Shown here piece after piece: positions 8,690-17,240 of a stretch of DNA of 64,000 bases (the stretch's first letter is position 1; every line of letters starts with the position of its first letter). The DNA is taken from assembly GCF_018531495.1 (NCBI RefSeq), contig NZ_JAHDTI010000003.1, positions 496,001-560,000 on the forward strand, read 5' to 3'. Made by a program: the position numbers and the translations under genes. The notes beneath the pieces were generated by a model that was not told the origin of the DNA, did no database searches, and was given only the letters and a program-made list of their open reading frames with translations. The stretch is from Nonomuraea sediminis. GTDB lineage: Bacteria > Actinomycetota > Actinomycetes > Streptosporangiales > Streptosporangiaceae.

Positions 8690-9895
8690 GTGGGTATCGT
8701 CATCGGGGTCGTCGGGCCGCACGATCTGGTCGACGACGTGGCCGCCACCTGCGAGGAGCAGCCCGGCGTGAGCACGCTGCGGCTCGACTACGACCACGAG
8801 TCGCAGGCCCCGGCCATCGTCGAGGCGCACGCGCAGGCCGTGGAGGGCTGGCTGTTCACCGGCATCGTGCCGTACATGCTGGCACGCGACGCCGAGGCGC
8901 TGACCCGGCCGGCCTCCTTCGTCGACTACTCCGGCGCGACGCTGCTCAGCGCGCTGGTACGGATGCAGCACTCCGGACACGACGTCACCCGGCTGTCGAT
9001 CGACACGCTGTCGGCCGCGGACGTCGGGACCACGTTCGCCGAGGCGGGGCTGCCCGCCGACCACCTGCGCACGCTGCCCTACCGGGCCGGGATGACCTCC
9101 GACAAGGCCGTCGCCTTCCACCGCCGCGGGCCCGCCCATCCGGTGATCACCTGCCTCAGCTCGGTGCACGAGGCGCTGCGCGACGAGATGCAGGTCATGC
9201 GGCTGGTGCCGTCGGTGCACTCGGTGCGGGTGGCGCTGCGGCAGTTGCTGCTGACGGCCGAGGGGCAGGCGCAGGAGGACGCGCAGATCGCGCTCGGGCT
9301 GATCGAGGTGGACTCCGAGGAGGGGCTGCTGCGCGAGGCCACCGCGCTCGGCGGCACCCTCGCGGCCTTCCGCGGCGGCACCCACCTGCTCGTCACCACC
9401 CGCGGGCCCCTGTACGACTCCACCGGCGGCTTCACCGGACTGCCCATGCTGGGACGGCTGGCGGGTCACAACCCGCACGTGCGGGTGGGCTTCGGGCTCG
9501 GGCGCAGCGCCGCCGAGGCGGAGAGCCTGGCCCGCCGGGCGCTGGCGCGGGCGCGGCGCATCGGGGACGTGGCGGCCGTGCTGTCGCTGCGGGCGGACAC
9601 GGACATCGTCCTGGAGTCGGTCTCCGCGCCGCCCGCGGCCGCGCAGAACCTCACGGTCCTGGCCCGCCGGGTCGGCCTTTCCGTGCCCACGCTGGAGAAG
9701 CTCCTCGAGGCCCGCGCCGCCGTCGGCGACGAGCCCCTGACGACCCGCGAGATCGCCGACCGCCTGGCCGTCCAGCAGCGTACGGCGCGCCGCATGCTGC
9801 ACCGGCTGGAGCTCGCCGGCCTCGCGGAACGCACCGGCAACCTCACCAGCGGCTCCAGCGGCCGCCCCCTCACCCTCTACCGCCTCACCCTCTAG
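8690..9895 (+). CDS. Candidate cluster regulator: sensor-like domain, GGDEF/GCH3-like palm motif and C-terminal winged helix
   Basis: A 401-residue cytoplasmic protein. Residues 1-200 form an alpha/beta region (VVGPHDLVDD..., LFTGIVPYML) that may sense a ligand. Near 265-285, VGFGLGRSAAEAESLARRAL resembles the palm motif shared by GTP cyclohydrolase III and degenerate GGDEF domains. Residues about 350-385 (LTTREIADRLAVQQRTARRML) form a winged helix-turn-helix. The GTG start follows GGAGG at 8681-8685. It is divergent from DegT with an operator between them, so it is the best candidate to bind the three CGGTCnnGACCG sites; this is inference. I do not recognise a characterised homologue. Confidence 0.65.
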   Translation: MGIVIGVVGPHDLVDDVAATCEEQPGVSTLRLDYDHESQAPAIVEAHAQAVEGWLFTGIVPYMLARDAEALTRPASFVDYSGATLLSALVRMQHSGHDVTRLSIDTLSAADVGTTFAEAGLPADHLRTLPYRAGMTSDKAVAFHRRGPAHPVITCLSSVHEALRDEMQVMRLVPSVHSVRVALRQLLLTAEGQAQEDAQIALGLIEVDSEEGLLREATALGGTLAAFRGGTHLLVTTRGPLYDSTGGFTGLPMLGRLAGHNPHVRVGFGLGRSAAEAESLARRALARARRIGDVAAVLSLRADTDIVLESVSAPPAAAQNLTVLARRVGLSVPTLEKLLEARAAVGDEPLTTREIADRLAVQQRTARRMLHRLELAGLAERTGNLTSGSSGRPLTLYRLTL

Positions 9896-9968
9896 CCCCA
9901 CACCCTGCCTCCCAACCCCACTCCGCCCAAGCCGCGCATCACGTCGCGTACCCAGTCCGTGCATGGGG

Positions 9969-11024
9969 CTAGGAGAGCCAGCGGGTCAGGCCGGAGGTTA
10001 CGAAGTCGTCGTCCCGGAGGTGGGGGTAGGCCTGCCAGATGCGGTCGATCTCGGCCAGTTGGCCGGGGGAAAGGTCTTCTGCGGGGTCCAGGCACCAGCG
10101 GCCCTCCAGGAGGCCCTGGCGGCGCAGGATCTCGTGGATGCCGGGGATGCAGCCGTGGAAGGCGTTGGCCGAGTCGAAGATGGCGGCGTTGGCGTCCGTG
10201 AGGTGGCCGTCGAGCGTGAGGAGGCGGCGGGCCGCGTCGGGGTCGCCCGCGCGGGCGCGGCGGGCCTCCTCGAGGAGGTCGACGGCGCGGCGCACCCAGA
10301 CCGCCCACTGGCCGAGGAGGCCACCGACGAACTCGACCTCGACCGTGCGGCCGTCCACGACCACGGAGTGGGGCGTGATGAGGTCCGTCAGGATGTGGTC
10401 GTCGTTGCCGGTGTAGAGGGCGACCTCACCGGCACGGCCGGCACGGACCACGCCGTGCAGCACGTCCAGCGTCCGGTAGCGGTCGAAGGGGGCGACCTTG
10501 ATCCCGACGACCGCCTCGATCTCCGCCAGCCGTGTCCAGAAATTTCGCGACAGGGGGCGGCCGCCTACCGCCGGTTGCAGGTAGAAGCCGATGACCGGCA
10601 GCACCTCCCCCACGGCCCGCGCCCGGTCGATCAGCTCGTCCTCGGAAAGCTCGGCATGGGGACTCAGCAGCACCATGTGGTACCCGAGCGACCGCGCCGA
10701 CTCCGCCTCCGCGACCGCCTGCGCCGTAGGCCCGGTCGCCCCCGCCACCAGGACGACGTCGCGCGAGAACTCCCGCGAGGTCACCGCCGCCAGTTCGAGC
10801 ACAGGCGCGAGCAGCGGGGTCCCGTGGATGGCGAACTGCGTGGTGTGCACCCCCACGGCCAGCCCGCCCGCGCCCGCCTCCACGTAGTAGCGGGTCAGCG
10901 CCCGCTGCCGCCGCTCGTCCAGCTTCCTGGAGGCGGTCAGCGCCAGCGGGTGCGCCGGAATCACCAGACCGCGCCTGAACAGGTCACGCACGGACGTCTG
11001 CGCCTCGGGCGCCGCGCGAAGCAC
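9969..11024 (-). CDS. DapA-family aldolase, extended form
   Basis: A 351-residue TIM-barrel aldolase with Schiff-base lysine probably K176 (VVGIKVAPFDRY) and Tyr 148 (GFYLQP). It is about 50 residues longer than DapA (about 290), with a C-terminal helical extension after residue 260. The GTG start is preceded by AGAGGGGG. It follows the epimerase gene by 37 bp in the same direction, so both are probably driven from the promoter with operator site 3. It is the second DapA-like gene of the island but clearly not a recent duplicate of the one at 2.7 kb. Confidence 0.8.
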   Translation of the reverse strand: MLRAAPEAQTSVRDLFRRGLVIPAHPLALTASRKLDERRQRALTRYYVEAGAGGLAVGVHTTQFAIHGTPLLAPVLELAAVTSREFSRDVVLVAGATGPTAQAVAEAESARSLGYHMVLLSPHAELSEDELIDRARAVGEVLPVIGFYLQPAVGGRPLSRNFWTRLAEIEAVVGIKVAPFDRYRTLDVLHGVVRAGRAGEVALYTGNDDHILTDLITPHSVVVDGRTVEVEFVGGLLGQWAVWVRRAVDLLEEARRARAGDPDAARRLLTLDGHLTDANAAIFDSANAFHGCIPGIHEILRRQGLLEGRWCLDPAEDLSPGQLAEIDRIWQAYPHLRDDDFVTSGLTRWLS

Positions 11025-11061
11025 GATATGCCCCCTCTTTCTCAGAAATTTCGCAACAGAA

Positions 11062-12060
11062 TCAGAAACGCCCGTCGCGGCGTTCGAACTTGGTCGGCTT
11101 GCCGAGCAGCCGCCCGCCCGCGGACACCCACGCCGCCACGTGCTCGATCAGCTCGGCGGGCGTCATCGACGGGTATCCGAAGGTCCGATGGCAGCGCCCC
11201 GCGTTGGACAGCAGCGCCGTGGCCGCCTCCTCGCCGGTGAAGACGGGCTCCTTGCCGAGCGCCCGCCCCAGGTCCGTCGCGGCCTGCCGTACCGACAGCA
11301 GCTCGGGCCCCGTCAGGTTGAGCACGTACGGCGGGGCCGCGGCGTGCCGCAGGGACCGCAGGGTGACCTCGTTGGCGTACCCCTGCCAGACCACGTTGAC
11401 GTGGCCCGTGGACAGGTCGACGGGCTCGCCGGCGAGCACCTTCTGCGCCAGGTCGACCAGCACGCCGTACCGGAGTTCGACGGCGTAGTTGAGGCGGATG
11501 AGCGCCAGCGGCGTGCCGTGGGTCTCGGAGAAGTGCGTCATGACCCGCTCGCGGCCCAGGCAGCTCATCGCGTAGTCGCCGACGGGGCCGACGAGGGTGT
11601 CCTCGGTGGCGCCGCCGGAGGTCACGGGCACGAGCGGGTAGACGTTGCCGGTCGACAGCGCGGCGATGCGGCTGCCGCGGAAGCGCTCGGCGACCCGGCC
11701 GGGCAGGTAGGTGTTGGTGAACCAGGCGGTCGACTCGCGCCCCGACGTGCCGAACTTGGCGCCGACCAGGAAGACGACGTTCTCGGCGTCCGGCAGCGAT
11801 TCGACGTCGGCGACGTCGGCGGCCACGACCGCGGCGCCGTCACCCTCCAGCGCCTCGGCCAGGCCGGGCTCGGAGAAGCGGGAGACCGCGATCACCCGGC
11901 GCGAGCCCCGCACCGCGTTGAGCGCCAGCCGCACCAGGCTGGGGCCGAGCTTGCCCCCTGCGCCCAGGATCATGATGTCGCCATCGAGCTCGGCCAGGTC
12001 GTGGACGAGTGCCTCGCTCGGCCGGGCCAGGCGCTCCTCGAGTTCTTCCAGCGTGCGCAA
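11062..12060 (-). CDS. NAD-dependent epimerase/dehydratase family protein
   Basis: A 332-residue extended SDR-like protein with a Rossmann loop ILGAGGKLGPSL near residues 31-42 and D48-like acidic end of the next strands. The usual YxxxK is not clear: the region reads GDYAMSCLGRERV, so catalysis may differ from classical GalE-type enzymes. It starts at TTG 12058-12060 after GGAGCTGAG. The 18-bp operator lies 17 bp upstream. It is the first gene of a two-gene operon with the extended DapA-like aldolase. Confidence 0.8.
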   Translation of the reverse strand: MRTLEELEERLARPSEALVHDLAELDGDIMILGAGGKLGPSLVRLALNAVRGSRRVIAVSRFSEPGLAEALEGDGAAVVAADVADVESLPDAENVVFLVGAKFGTSGRESTAWFTNTYLPGRVAERFRGSRIAALSTGNVYPLVPVTSGGATEDTLVGPVGDYAMSCLGRERVMTHFSETHGTPLALIRLNYAVELRYGVLVDLAQKVLAGEPVDLSTGHVNVVWQGYANEVTLRSLRHAAAPPYVLNLTGPELLSVRQAATDLGRALGKEPVFTGEEAATALLSNAGRCHRTFGYPSMTPAELIEHVAAWVSAGGRLLGKPTKFERRDGRF

Positions 12061-12076
12061 TCTCAGCTCCTCTCAT

Positions 12077-12094
12077 TTACGGTCCAGACCGTAA
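12077..12094. promoter_or_regulatory. Operator site 3 (TTACGGTCCAGACCGTAA)
   Basis: The longest of the three island sites: 8-bp arms TTACGGTC/GACCGTAA around CA. It lies just upstream of the epimerase TTG start. It shares the CGGTCnnGACCG core with the sites at 7468 and 8663. Confidence 0.72.
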
Positions 12095-12113
12095 CCATCA
12101 AAGAGCCGAGGTG

Positions 12114-12434
12114 TCAATGCAGGAAGGCGACGACCCGGGCGGGGGCCGCGGTGGCACCGATCAGCCTGAGCGGGAAGAAGCCGGTCGGCGGGAGCGCGGC
12201 GAGGTTGTCGAGCTGCTGCGCGATGAAGGCTTCACGCAGCGCGGAGATGGGCCGGTCCCCGCGCTGCGCGATAAAGGCCTCGGGCAGCGCGGGGATGGGC
12301 CGGTCCCCGCCGACGGCGTCGGTACCGAGGATCTTGGCGCCCTGGCCGATGAGGAAACAGGTGCCCGCGCGCGACACGACGTCAAGAAGCCGGCGGCGGT
12401 CCTGTCGCAACGTGATCCACGAGCTCGACGACAC
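12114..12434 (-). pseudogene. Remnant of a cyclase-family (KynB-like) metal hydrolase
   Basis: This open stretch ends in QLDNLAALPPTGFFPLRL then IGATAAPARVVAFL, close to the conserved C-terminus of putative cyclase/kynurenine formamidase-like proteins (PF04199). Upstream, GAKILGTDAVGGDRP resembles the family's conserved GvkxxGxDxxxxDRP strand. Only about 100 of the usual 250-300 residues remain. The N-terminal half with the HxGTHxD metal motif is missing, TGF-FPLRL looks a few residues short, and a 48-bp tandem duplication repeats GDRPI-AL-EAFIAQ. I read it as a decayed gene at the end of the HyuA-HyuB-Gfo/Idh operon. A short expressed protein is not excluded. Confidence 0.55.
12215..12310. 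repeat. 48-bp tandem duplication inside the cyclase remnant
   Basis: Two adjacent copies with the shared elements CTGCGCGAT(G/A)AAGGC and GATGGGCCGGTCCCCG, period 48 bp, a few substitutions apart. The length is a multiple of three, so the frame is kept and the copies encode near-identical 16-residue segments. Confidence 0.8.
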
Positions 12435-12463
12435 TGTGGATCACGAGGGCGGGCTGCGGTCGG

Positions 12464-13366
12464 TCAGGCGGTTCCCGGAGCCGGCGCTGCTTCGCGGGCG
12501 CTGACAAGGATCTCCAGGATCGCCCTGGTCTGCTCCCAGGGCACCGGGCTGGGGGCGCCCGCGACCATCGCGAGGAACGCCTCGATCGTGCCCTCGTAAC
12601 CCAGGCCCTTCAGCGGGTCGTCACCGGCCTCGATGACGATCTCGCGGTCGCCCGCGCGGGTGTGCACGGTGACGGTGTAGCGCTCCTGTTCGGAGACGCC
12701 GAGGATCTCGACCGTGCCGGTGATGCCGCTCCCCCACCGCAGCGCCATCACCCCGGTGTCCTCCGAGCGCAGGCCCTCGTAGTGGCGGACCGCGCCGGCC
12801 GCCCCGGCCAGCCGTACGTCGGGGCCGAGCAGCGCGACCAGCAGCTCCACGCCGTGGACGCCCATCGTGACCATGGTGCCGCCGCCCTGGCCCGGCGTGT
12901 CCTGCCAGGCGTTGTAGCCGTTCGCCCACATGCCCACGTCGTGGCGGACCGTGGCCCGCACCGCCAGCACCTCGGCCGGGTCCACGGTGACGCCTGCGAA
13001 CGACGGCGCGAAGCGCAGCACCGAGGCCGACATCACCCGGTCGCCGATGGGCAGCCGGTCGAGCGCGTCGAGCTGCTCGCGCGAGGCGGCGGCCGGCTTG
13101 TTCATGAAGACGGGCGCGCCCGTCTCGAGCACGCGCGCCAGCGCGGCGGGCGCCCGCGGGTTCGGCACGGTGAGCACCACGCCGTCGGGCCCTGACTGCA
13201 TCAGGGCCTCGAGCGACGGGGCAACATGAGCGCCGGGATGCTCGTCGGTGAAGCGCCTCAGGCGCTCCTGGTCGGGTTCCCAGACGGCCAGCTCGCCGTG
13301 CTTGGAGAGAGTGTGCGCGTCGGTGTACGGGTGGCTCGTGGCCAGCCCGGCCAGCGCGATCCTCAC
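12464..13366 (-). CDS. Gfo/Idh/MocA family oxidoreductase
   Basis: A 300-residue NAD(P)-dependent oxidoreductase: N-terminal Rossmann domain (MRIALAGLATSHPY), a C-terminal alpha/beta domain (GGTMVTMGVHGVELL) and GYEGTIEAFLAMVAG near the end. The family EKP motif reads MNKPAA, so the Glu is replaced by Asn while the catalytic Lys is kept. GTG is chosen because it overlaps the HyuB stop (GTGA at 13363-13366), which gives the normal family start. It is the third gene of the HyuA-HyuB operon. Confidence 0.85.
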   Translation of the reverse strand: MRIALAGLATSHPYTDAHTLSKHGELAVWEPDQERLRRFTDEHPGAHVAPSLEALMQSGPDGVVLTVPNPRAPAALARVLETGAPVFMNKPAAASREQLDALDRLPIGDRVMSASVLRFAPSFAGVTVDPAEVLAVRATVRHDVGMWANGYNAWQDTPGQGGGTMVTMGVHGVELLVALLGPDVRLAGAAGAVRHYEGLRSEDTGVMALRWGSGITGTVEILGVSEQERYTVTVHTRAGDREIVIEAGDDPLKGLGYEGTIEAFLAMVAGAPSPVPWEQTRAILEILVSAREAAPAPGTA

Positions 13367-15243
13367 AGCTCGTCCACCTCGGCGTGCGTCCGCCCGCCCG
13401 CCAGCTTCGGATAGCCGGGCCCGCGGTCGAAGAAGCGCCCGGTCGAGGGCCGCAGCCGGGCGCGCAGCTCGGCGGTGCCCTCCTCGTCGATGCGGTCGCC
13501 GTCGAGCACCACGCCGTAGTCGCCGAGCGCGCCCGCGATCGACACCTTGCCGTCGCGCACGTCCGCCGCCACCGCACGCGGATCCCTGTCGTACGGCGAG
13601 CCCCAGCCGCCCCCGCCGGTGGTGCGGATGCGGATGACCTCGCCCGCCTGCACCGGGTGGTCGTCGACCAGGCCCTCCATCTCCTTGCCCGCGATCTCCA
13701 CCCGGAACGGCCGCCCGGCAAGCCCGCCGTTCACGCCCCAGCACGACAGGATCGACCGGTCGGCGATGGACATGTAGGACGCGTCGCGCAGCATCCTGAT
13801 GTGCTTGTCGTAGCCGAGCCCGCCGCGGAACATGCCGGGCCCGCCGGAGTCGGTGGCCAGCGCCAGCCGCTCCACCCGGAACGGCCAGCGGGCCTCGGCG
13901 AACTCCACCGGGATGTTGCGCGAGTCGGGCACCACGTGGATGGTGTCCTCCCCATCGGCGTACCAGCGCCCGCCCGACCCGCCGCCGAGCACCTCGCGCA
14001 TGAGGTACGGGTGGCCCTCGCCGTCGGCGCCGTAGACGCCGGTGTAGCGGATGGTCTCCTGGTCGGCGGGCATGCGGCCGCCGGTGGCCTTGGCCAGCAC
14101 CCCGGCGAGCACGCCGAGCAGGCGCAGGATGACGAACGTGCGGGCGTTCGTGGGCGCGGGGAAGACCGGGGTCAGCAGCGTCCCCTTGCCGGGGAAGCGC
14201 ATCTCGATGAGGGGGACGACCCCCTCGTTGACGTCCAGCTCGGCCATCCGCTCCGGGGTGTCGGCCAGGTTGCGCAGGACGGGCGCCAGCCACTTCTTCA
14301 GGAACACCCCGTCGGCGTAGTCGCCCGCGTGGTTGATCGGCCCCTTGGCCTGCGGCGAGGTGCCGGTGAAGTCGATCGTGAGCGGCGCGGGCGCGTGTTC
14401 ATGGTCGAGCCCGCTTCGCTCCTCGTTGGCTCCTTCGTCGCTCTCTCGTCGCGAGCTCCTGCTCTCCGAGTGGTCGACGGTGAGCGTGATGCGCTGGGCG
14501 TGCAGCCGGGGCTCGTCCACGCCGTCGTGCTCGGCGTAGTCCTCCCAGACGTAGGTCCCCTCGGGGATCTTGGCCAGCAGTTCCCGCCGGAACGTCTCGG
14601 TGGTCTTGTCGATGATGGCGTCGAAGCAGGCTTCGACGTTCTGCTTGCCGTACCTGTCGAACAGCTCGCCCAGACGGCGGGCGCCCATGAGGCAGGCCGA
14701 GCACTCGGCGTCGAGGTCGCCGGCCAGCGAGTCGGGCATCCGGGAGTTGCGCGTCATGATGCGCAGCGCCGCCTCGTTGGGCACGCCCTGGTCCCACAGC
14801 TTGATCGGGGGGACCATCAGGCCCTCCTCGTAGACGCTGCGGGCGTGCGAGGGCATGCTCCCCGGTACGGCGCCGCCGATGTCGTCGTGGTGGCCGAAGG
14901 CCTGCACGAACGCGACGACCTCGCCGCCGTGGAAGACGGGGACGGTGACGCACAGGTCGGGCAGGTGGCCGATGCCGCCTTCCGACAGGTAGACGTCGTT
15001 GTGGAAGTAGACGTCGCCCGGCTTCATCGTCTCGATCGGGAAGTCGCGGACGACCGGCTGGACCAGCGCGCTGTAGGAGCGGCCCGTCAGCTTGCGCAGC
15101 TTGACGTCGTGGATGCCGGCCCTGAAGTCGTGCGCGTCGCGGATCATCGGTGACCGCGCCGTGCGGGCGATGGCGGTCTCGACCTCCTTCTCCACGGAGG
15201 CCAGGGTGCCCTCGACGATCTCGATCAGGATGGGATCAGCCAC
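13363..15243 (-). CDS. hyuB: Hydantoinase B/oxoprolinase family subunit
   Basis: A 626-residue HyuB-type subunit. The start DPILIEIVEGTLASVEKE, then GDVYFHNDVYLSEGGIGHLPD and the C-terminal TTGGGGWGSPYDRDP, are hallmarks of the hydantoinase B family, which opens cyclic amides in an ATP-dependent complex with HyuA, or acts as acetone carboxylase-like subunits. Residues about 255-283 form a Ser/Arg/Glu-rich insertion (SESRSSRRESDEGANEERSG) absent from a typical member. It overlaps HyuA by 8 bp and the oxidoreductase by 4 bp. Confidence 0.92.
   Translation of the reverse strand: MADPILIEIVEGTLASVEKEVETAIARTARSPMIRDAHDFRAGIHDVKLRKLTGRSYSALVQPVVRDFPIETMKPGDVYFHNDVYLSEGGIGHLPDLCVTVPVFHGGEVVAFVQAFGHHDDIGGAVPGSMPSHARSVYEEGLMVPPIKLWDQGVPNEAALRIMTRNSRMPDSLAGDLDAECSACLMGARRLGELFDRYGKQNVEACFDAIIDKTTETFRRELLAKIPEGTYVWEDYAEHDGVDEPRLHAQRITLTVDHSESRSSRRESDEGANEERSGLDHEHAPAPLTIDFTGTSPQAKGPINHAGDYADGVFLKKWLAPVLRNLADTPERMAELDVNEGVVPLIEMRFPGKGTLLTPVFPAPTNARTFVILRLLGVLAGVLAKATGGRMPADQETIRYTGVYGADGEGHPYLMREVLGGGSGGRWYADGEDTIHVVPDSRNIPVEFAEARWPFRVERLALATDSGGPGMFRGGLGYDKHIRMLRDASYMSIADRSILSCWGVNGGLAGRPFRVEIAGKEMEGLVDDHPVQAGEVIRIRTTGGGGWGSPYDRDPRAVAADVRDGKVSIAGALGDYGVVLDGDRIDEEGTAELRARLRPSTGRFFDRGPGYPKLAGGRTHAEVDEL
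14395..14470. other. Low-complexity in-frame insertion in hyuB
   Basis: The DNA here is made of imperfect repeats of GCTCCTCG / GCTCCTTCG / GCTCTCTCG and separates VDH from the conserved LTIDFTGTSPQAKGP strand. Composition differs from the flanking coding DNA. It may be a small dispersed repeat that inserted in frame. Confidence 0.5.
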
Positions 15244-17233
15244 GGCGGATCTCCAGATTTCCGTATTCGTCCACCGTCGCGGTGAAGCCGGGGTGGAGGG
15301 GAGTGGTGGAGCCGTACTCCTCGATGACCGCCGGGCCCTCGACCACGGTGCCGGGGGCGAGCGTGTCGCGCTGGTGGACCGGGGCTGTCACGGACTCCTC
15401 GAAGTGGACCGTCCGCTCCGTCGGCTCCCCCGCGGTGGCCGTGAAGCGGTGGATCGCCGGGCGGGTGATCGGGCCGATGCCGGACACGCGCAGGTTGACC
15501 CATTCGACCGCGTGGCGCGGGTCGTCGCGGTAGGCGTAGCCGTACAGCTTCTCGTGCGCGTCGTGGAAGCGGCCGGCCACCTCGGCGAGCCAGTCATCGT
15601 CGACGGGTCCTGCAGGAGCCGCGACGCGCACCTCGTAGGCCTGGCCGTAGTAGCGCAGGTCGGCGCTGCGGGCGAAGACCGGCTCGTCGAAGCCCTCCCT
15701 GTCCAGCGCCTCGGCCGCCTCGGCCTCCAGCTCGCCCAGGATCCTGGCCGCCGTGTCCGGCGCCGGGTCGCGGGTGACGTGGGTGCGCACGTAGTCGTTC
15801 TTGACGTCCACGGTCAGCAGGCCGAACGCTGAAACGTTCCCGGGCTGGCGCGGCACCAGGACCGCGGGCAGGCCGAGGATGTCGATGAGGCGGCAGGCCA
15901 GCAGAGGCCCCGAGCCGCCGAAGGTGACCAGCGGGAAGTCGCGCACGTCCAGGCCGCGCTTGACGGTCAGCTGGCGGATGGCGTTGCTCTGGTTGAACGC
16001 GCTGATCTCCAGGATGCCGGTGGCGGTGCGCTCGGGGCTGAGTCCCAGCTTGTCGGCCAGCGCCTCGATCCCGGCGCGGGCGGCGTCGGCGTGGAGCGGG
16101 ATCTCGCCGCCGAGCAGGTGCGGCGGGATGCGTCCCAGGAACACGTGCGCGTCGGTGACGGTCACCTCGGTGCCGCCGCGGCCGTAGCAGAGCGGTCCCG
16201 GGTCGGCGCCCGCCGAGCGCGGCCCGACCTTCAGCGTGCCCTCGGGCGAGATCGAGGCGATCGAGCCGCCCCCGGCGCCGACCGTCACGATGTCGATCAT
16301 CGGGATCTTGCACGGGTAGCGGCCGACGCTGCCCTCGGTGGTCAGGGAGGGCTCGCCGTCCAGGACCACCGCCACGTCGGTGGAGGTGCCGCCGCCGTCC
16401 AGGGTGATCACCGAGCCGTGGCCGGCGGTGGAGGCGATCAGCGCCGCGCCGAGCGCCCCGGCCGCGGGGCCCGACAGCACGGTGGAGATGGGCTGGTTGA
16501 CGACCTCACGGGCCGACAGCACGCCGCCGTTGGACTTCATGACCGCGAACGGCATGCCCAACCTGCCCGACAAATTGGCGATATATCGCCGCATGGTGGG
16601 CTTGACGGCGGCATCGACGAGCGTCGTGACCGACCTCTCGTACTCGCGGTACTCGCGCAGCACGTCGCTGGACAGCGAGACCACGGCCTCGGGATGCTCG
16701 GCGGCCAGCACCTCCCGCATCCGCCGCTCGTGCTCGGGGTTGGCGTAGGAGTGCAGGAAGCACACGCCGATCGCGGTGATCCCGCGGGCCCTGAACCAGC
16801 GGGCCACCTCGACGGCCTGCTCGATCGAGAACGGCCTGACCTCGTTGCCCAGGTGGTCGAGCCGTCCCCCGACGGTCCTGACCAGGTGCACTGGAACGAT
16901 CCTGGGCGGTTTGACCCAGAAGTAGGAGTTGCCGTAGCTGTCGGGGACGCTCTGCCGGGCGATCTCCAGGACGAACTCGAACCCCTCGGTGGTGATGAAC
17001 CCCAGGTTCGCGATCCGGTCCTCGAGCAGTTGGTTGGTGGCCACGGTGGTGCCGTGCACGACCGAGCTTACGTCGAGCTCCCCCAGCTTCTGGATGCCCG
17101 CGATGAACCCGTCGGCCGGGTTGGCCGGGGTGGAGGGTGTCTTGGTCGTGACGATCTCACCGGTCTGCTCGTCCACCGCCACCACGTCGGTGAAGGTGCC
17201 CCCGGTGTCGACCCCGATACGGACGCTCTGCAT
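15236..17233 (-). CDS. hyuA: Hydantoinase/oxoprolinase family subunit A
   Basis: A 665-residue HyuA-type ATPase subunit with an actin/ASKHA fold. The phosphate-1 loop is RIGVDTGGTFTDVV (residues 5-18), and later GGGTSTDVAVV and GAGGGSIA complete the nucleotide site. It hydrolyses ATP to drive ring opening or carboxylation with HyuB, whose gene overlaps its 3' end by 8 bp. The length matches HyuA rather than the single-chain eukaryotic 5-oxoprolinase. It is the first gene of the operon; no CGGTCnnGACCG site was found upstream of it. Confidence 0.93.
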   Translation of the reverse strand: MQSVRIGVDTGGTFTDVVAVDEQTGEIVTTKTPSTPANPADGFIAGIQKLGELDVSSVVHGTTVATNQLLEDRIANLGFITTEGFEFVLEIARQSVPDSYGNSYFWVKPPRIVPVHLVRTVGGRLDHLGNEVRPFSIEQAVEVARWFRARGITAIGVCFLHSYANPEHERRMREVLAAEHPEAVVSLSSDVLREYREYERSVTTLVDAAVKPTMRRYIANLSGRLGMPFAVMKSNGGVLSAREVVNQPISTVLSGPAAGALGAALIASTAGHGSVITLDGGGTSTDVAVVLDGEPSLTTEGSVGRYPCKIPMIDIVTVGAGGGSIASISPEGTLKVGPRSAGADPGPLCYGRGGTEVTVTDAHVFLGRIPPHLLGGEIPLHADAARAGIEALADKLGLSPERTATGILEISAFNQSNAIRQLTVKRGLDVRDFPLVTFGGSGPLLACRLIDILGLPAVLVPRQPGNVSAFGLLTVDVKNDYVRTHVTRDPAPDTAARILGELEAEAAEALDREGFDEPVFARSADLRYYGQAYEVRVAAPAGPVDDDWLAEVAGRFHDAHEKLYGYAYRDDPRHAVEWVNLRVSGIGPITRPAIHRFTATAGEPTERTVHFEESVTAPVHQRDTLAPGTVVEGPAVIEEYGSTTPLHPGFTATVDEYGNLEIRRG

Positions 17234-17240
17234 GGATTCC

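Noticed and set aside
12464-14293. Single large fused protein ending in the Gfo/Idh domain
   Set aside because: The upstream part is only an out-of-frame reading of hyuB; the GTGA overlap at 13363-13366 gives a normal oxidoreductase start.
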